A stretch of DNA of 5,193 nt from an uncultured Flavobacteriia bacterium. GTDB taxonomy: Bacteria; Bacteroidota; Bacteroidia; Flavobacteriales_D; Crocinitomicaceae. Below are positions 4,922 through 5,193 of this stretch, piece after piece; within the stretch, counting starts at the first letter, position 1, and each line of letters begins with the position of its first letter. The position numbers and the translations under genes were made by a program. Under the pieces are notes generated by a model, which did not search any database, had not been told where the DNA came from, and saw nothing but the letters and a program-made list of their open reading frames with translations. The stretch lies in the NCBI GenBank assembly GCA_903928365.1, contig CAIYQV010000066.1, positions 1-5,193 of the forward strand, written 5' to 3'.

Positions 4922-5193
4922 ATGAAAAAGATATGGTTTGGACTCTTACTTCTTGCAGCGCAAGGGGCATGGTCACAGGGAGCACCTGGAGAGATTGTAG
5001 GAATGGTAATAGATAAAGAGACAGGCGATACAATTACAGGTGCGCAAGTCTTTGTGATCGACCAGGATCGTAAATACCGTGCGGAAACAGATATAAATGG
5101 AAGATTTCGTGTCACTGCGATACCGGCTGGTGATTATTCCTTGAATATCAAATTTGCCCGAGATACGATGTCTGGTATTCCTGTGAAAGTACC
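4922..5193 (+). CDS. Exported protein with N-terminal carboxypeptidase-regulatory-like domain; 3' end outside window
   Basis: The first 90 codons of a gene that runs off the right edge. The ATG at 4922 begins a clear signal peptide, MKKIWFGLLLLAAQGAWSQ, with a likely cut just before or after Q19. GEIVGMVIDKETGDTITGAQ (24-43), then DINGRFRVTAIPAGDYSLNI, is the transthyretin-like beta-sandwich of the carboxypeptidase-regulatory-like family: G-x-V-x-D-x3-G-x-x-I-x-G-A at the start and D-x-[ND]-G-x-F-x-x-IPAG-x-Y at the end. In Bacteroidota this domain fronts TonB-dependent outer-membrane receptors and various surface or gliding-related proteins; the visible part cannot decide which. It is separated from the YHYH gene by a strong terminator and has no copy of the ECF motif, so it is probably a different unit. 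A loose TATGAATTG at 4895-4903 could be a housekeeping -7 box, but I do not rely on it. Confidence 0.85.
   Translation, partial: MKKIWFGLLLLAAQGAWSQGAPGEIVGMVIDKETGDTITGAQVFVIDQDRKYRAETDINGRFRVTAIPAGDYSLNIKFARDTMSGIPVKV

Noticed and set aside
4298..5115. Minus-strand open frames opposite the YHYH gene and the last gene (4298-4624 and 4894-5115)
   Set aside because: Compositional shadows; the + strand carries a T9SS tail and a signal peptide plus beta-sandwich domain at these places.
1..5193. tRNA, rRNA, CRISPR, insertion-sequence ends or inverted-repeat borders
   Set aside because: None seen; gaps are short and filled by the promoters and terminator described.

Overview
The window looks like a piece of a Bacteroidota chromosome, most likely from a flavobacterium-like lineage. 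Evidence: a C-terminal type IX secretion (T9SS) type A sorting domain on the YHYH protein, a carboxypeptidase-regulatory-like domain behind a signal peptide at the right edge, moderate AT content, and mostly absent Shine-Dalgarno sequences. All genes lie on the + strand.

Layout: (1) 1-299, the 3' end of a polyprenyl synthetase gene. (2) 321-350, a predicted extracytoplasmic-function (ECF) promoter. (3) 357-3385, a tightly overlapping operon: ECF sigma factor, a short single-pass membrane protein (probable anti-sigma factor), a membrane-anchored Spy/CpxP/CnrX-like periplasmic sensor, an MbnP-family protein, and a di-heme MbnH/MauG/cytochrome-c-peroxidase-like enzyme. Four junctions in it overlap by 4-8 bases if a possible 16-codon ORF between sigma and anti-sigma is counted. 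(4) 3398-3427, a second copy of the same ECF promoter. (5) 3449-4819, a secreted YHYH-domain protein with a T9SS tail. (6) 4840-4869, a strong intrinsic terminator. (7) 4922 to the window end, the start of an exported protein with a carboxypeptidase-regulatory-like domain. No gene-free stretch exceeds about 100 bases.

The main observation is a bipartite element, CCGCAAGTTTTT then TCTAA beginning exactly 25 bases after its first base, with AAC also conserved at offset 21. It occurs upstream of the sigma gene and again upstream of the YHYH gene. Its geometry, GCAAGTT-N16-TCTAA, resembles ECF promoters of the sigma-E type. I infer that the sigma factor autoregulates its operon and also drives the YHYH gene.

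The regulatory trio (190, 93 and 150 residues) closely resembles the CnrH/CnrY/CnrX metal-sensing system in size and layout. Here it is joined to MbnP and MbnH homologues, a pair known from copper-binding methanobactin loci where MbnH converts a tryptophan of MbnP to kynurenine. The working model is an envelope-sensing, probably copper- or redox-linked regulon whose outputs are a kynurenine-modified periplasmic copper protein, its maturase, and a His-rich YHYH protein exported by T9SS. The signal sensed and the role of the YHYH protein are inference.
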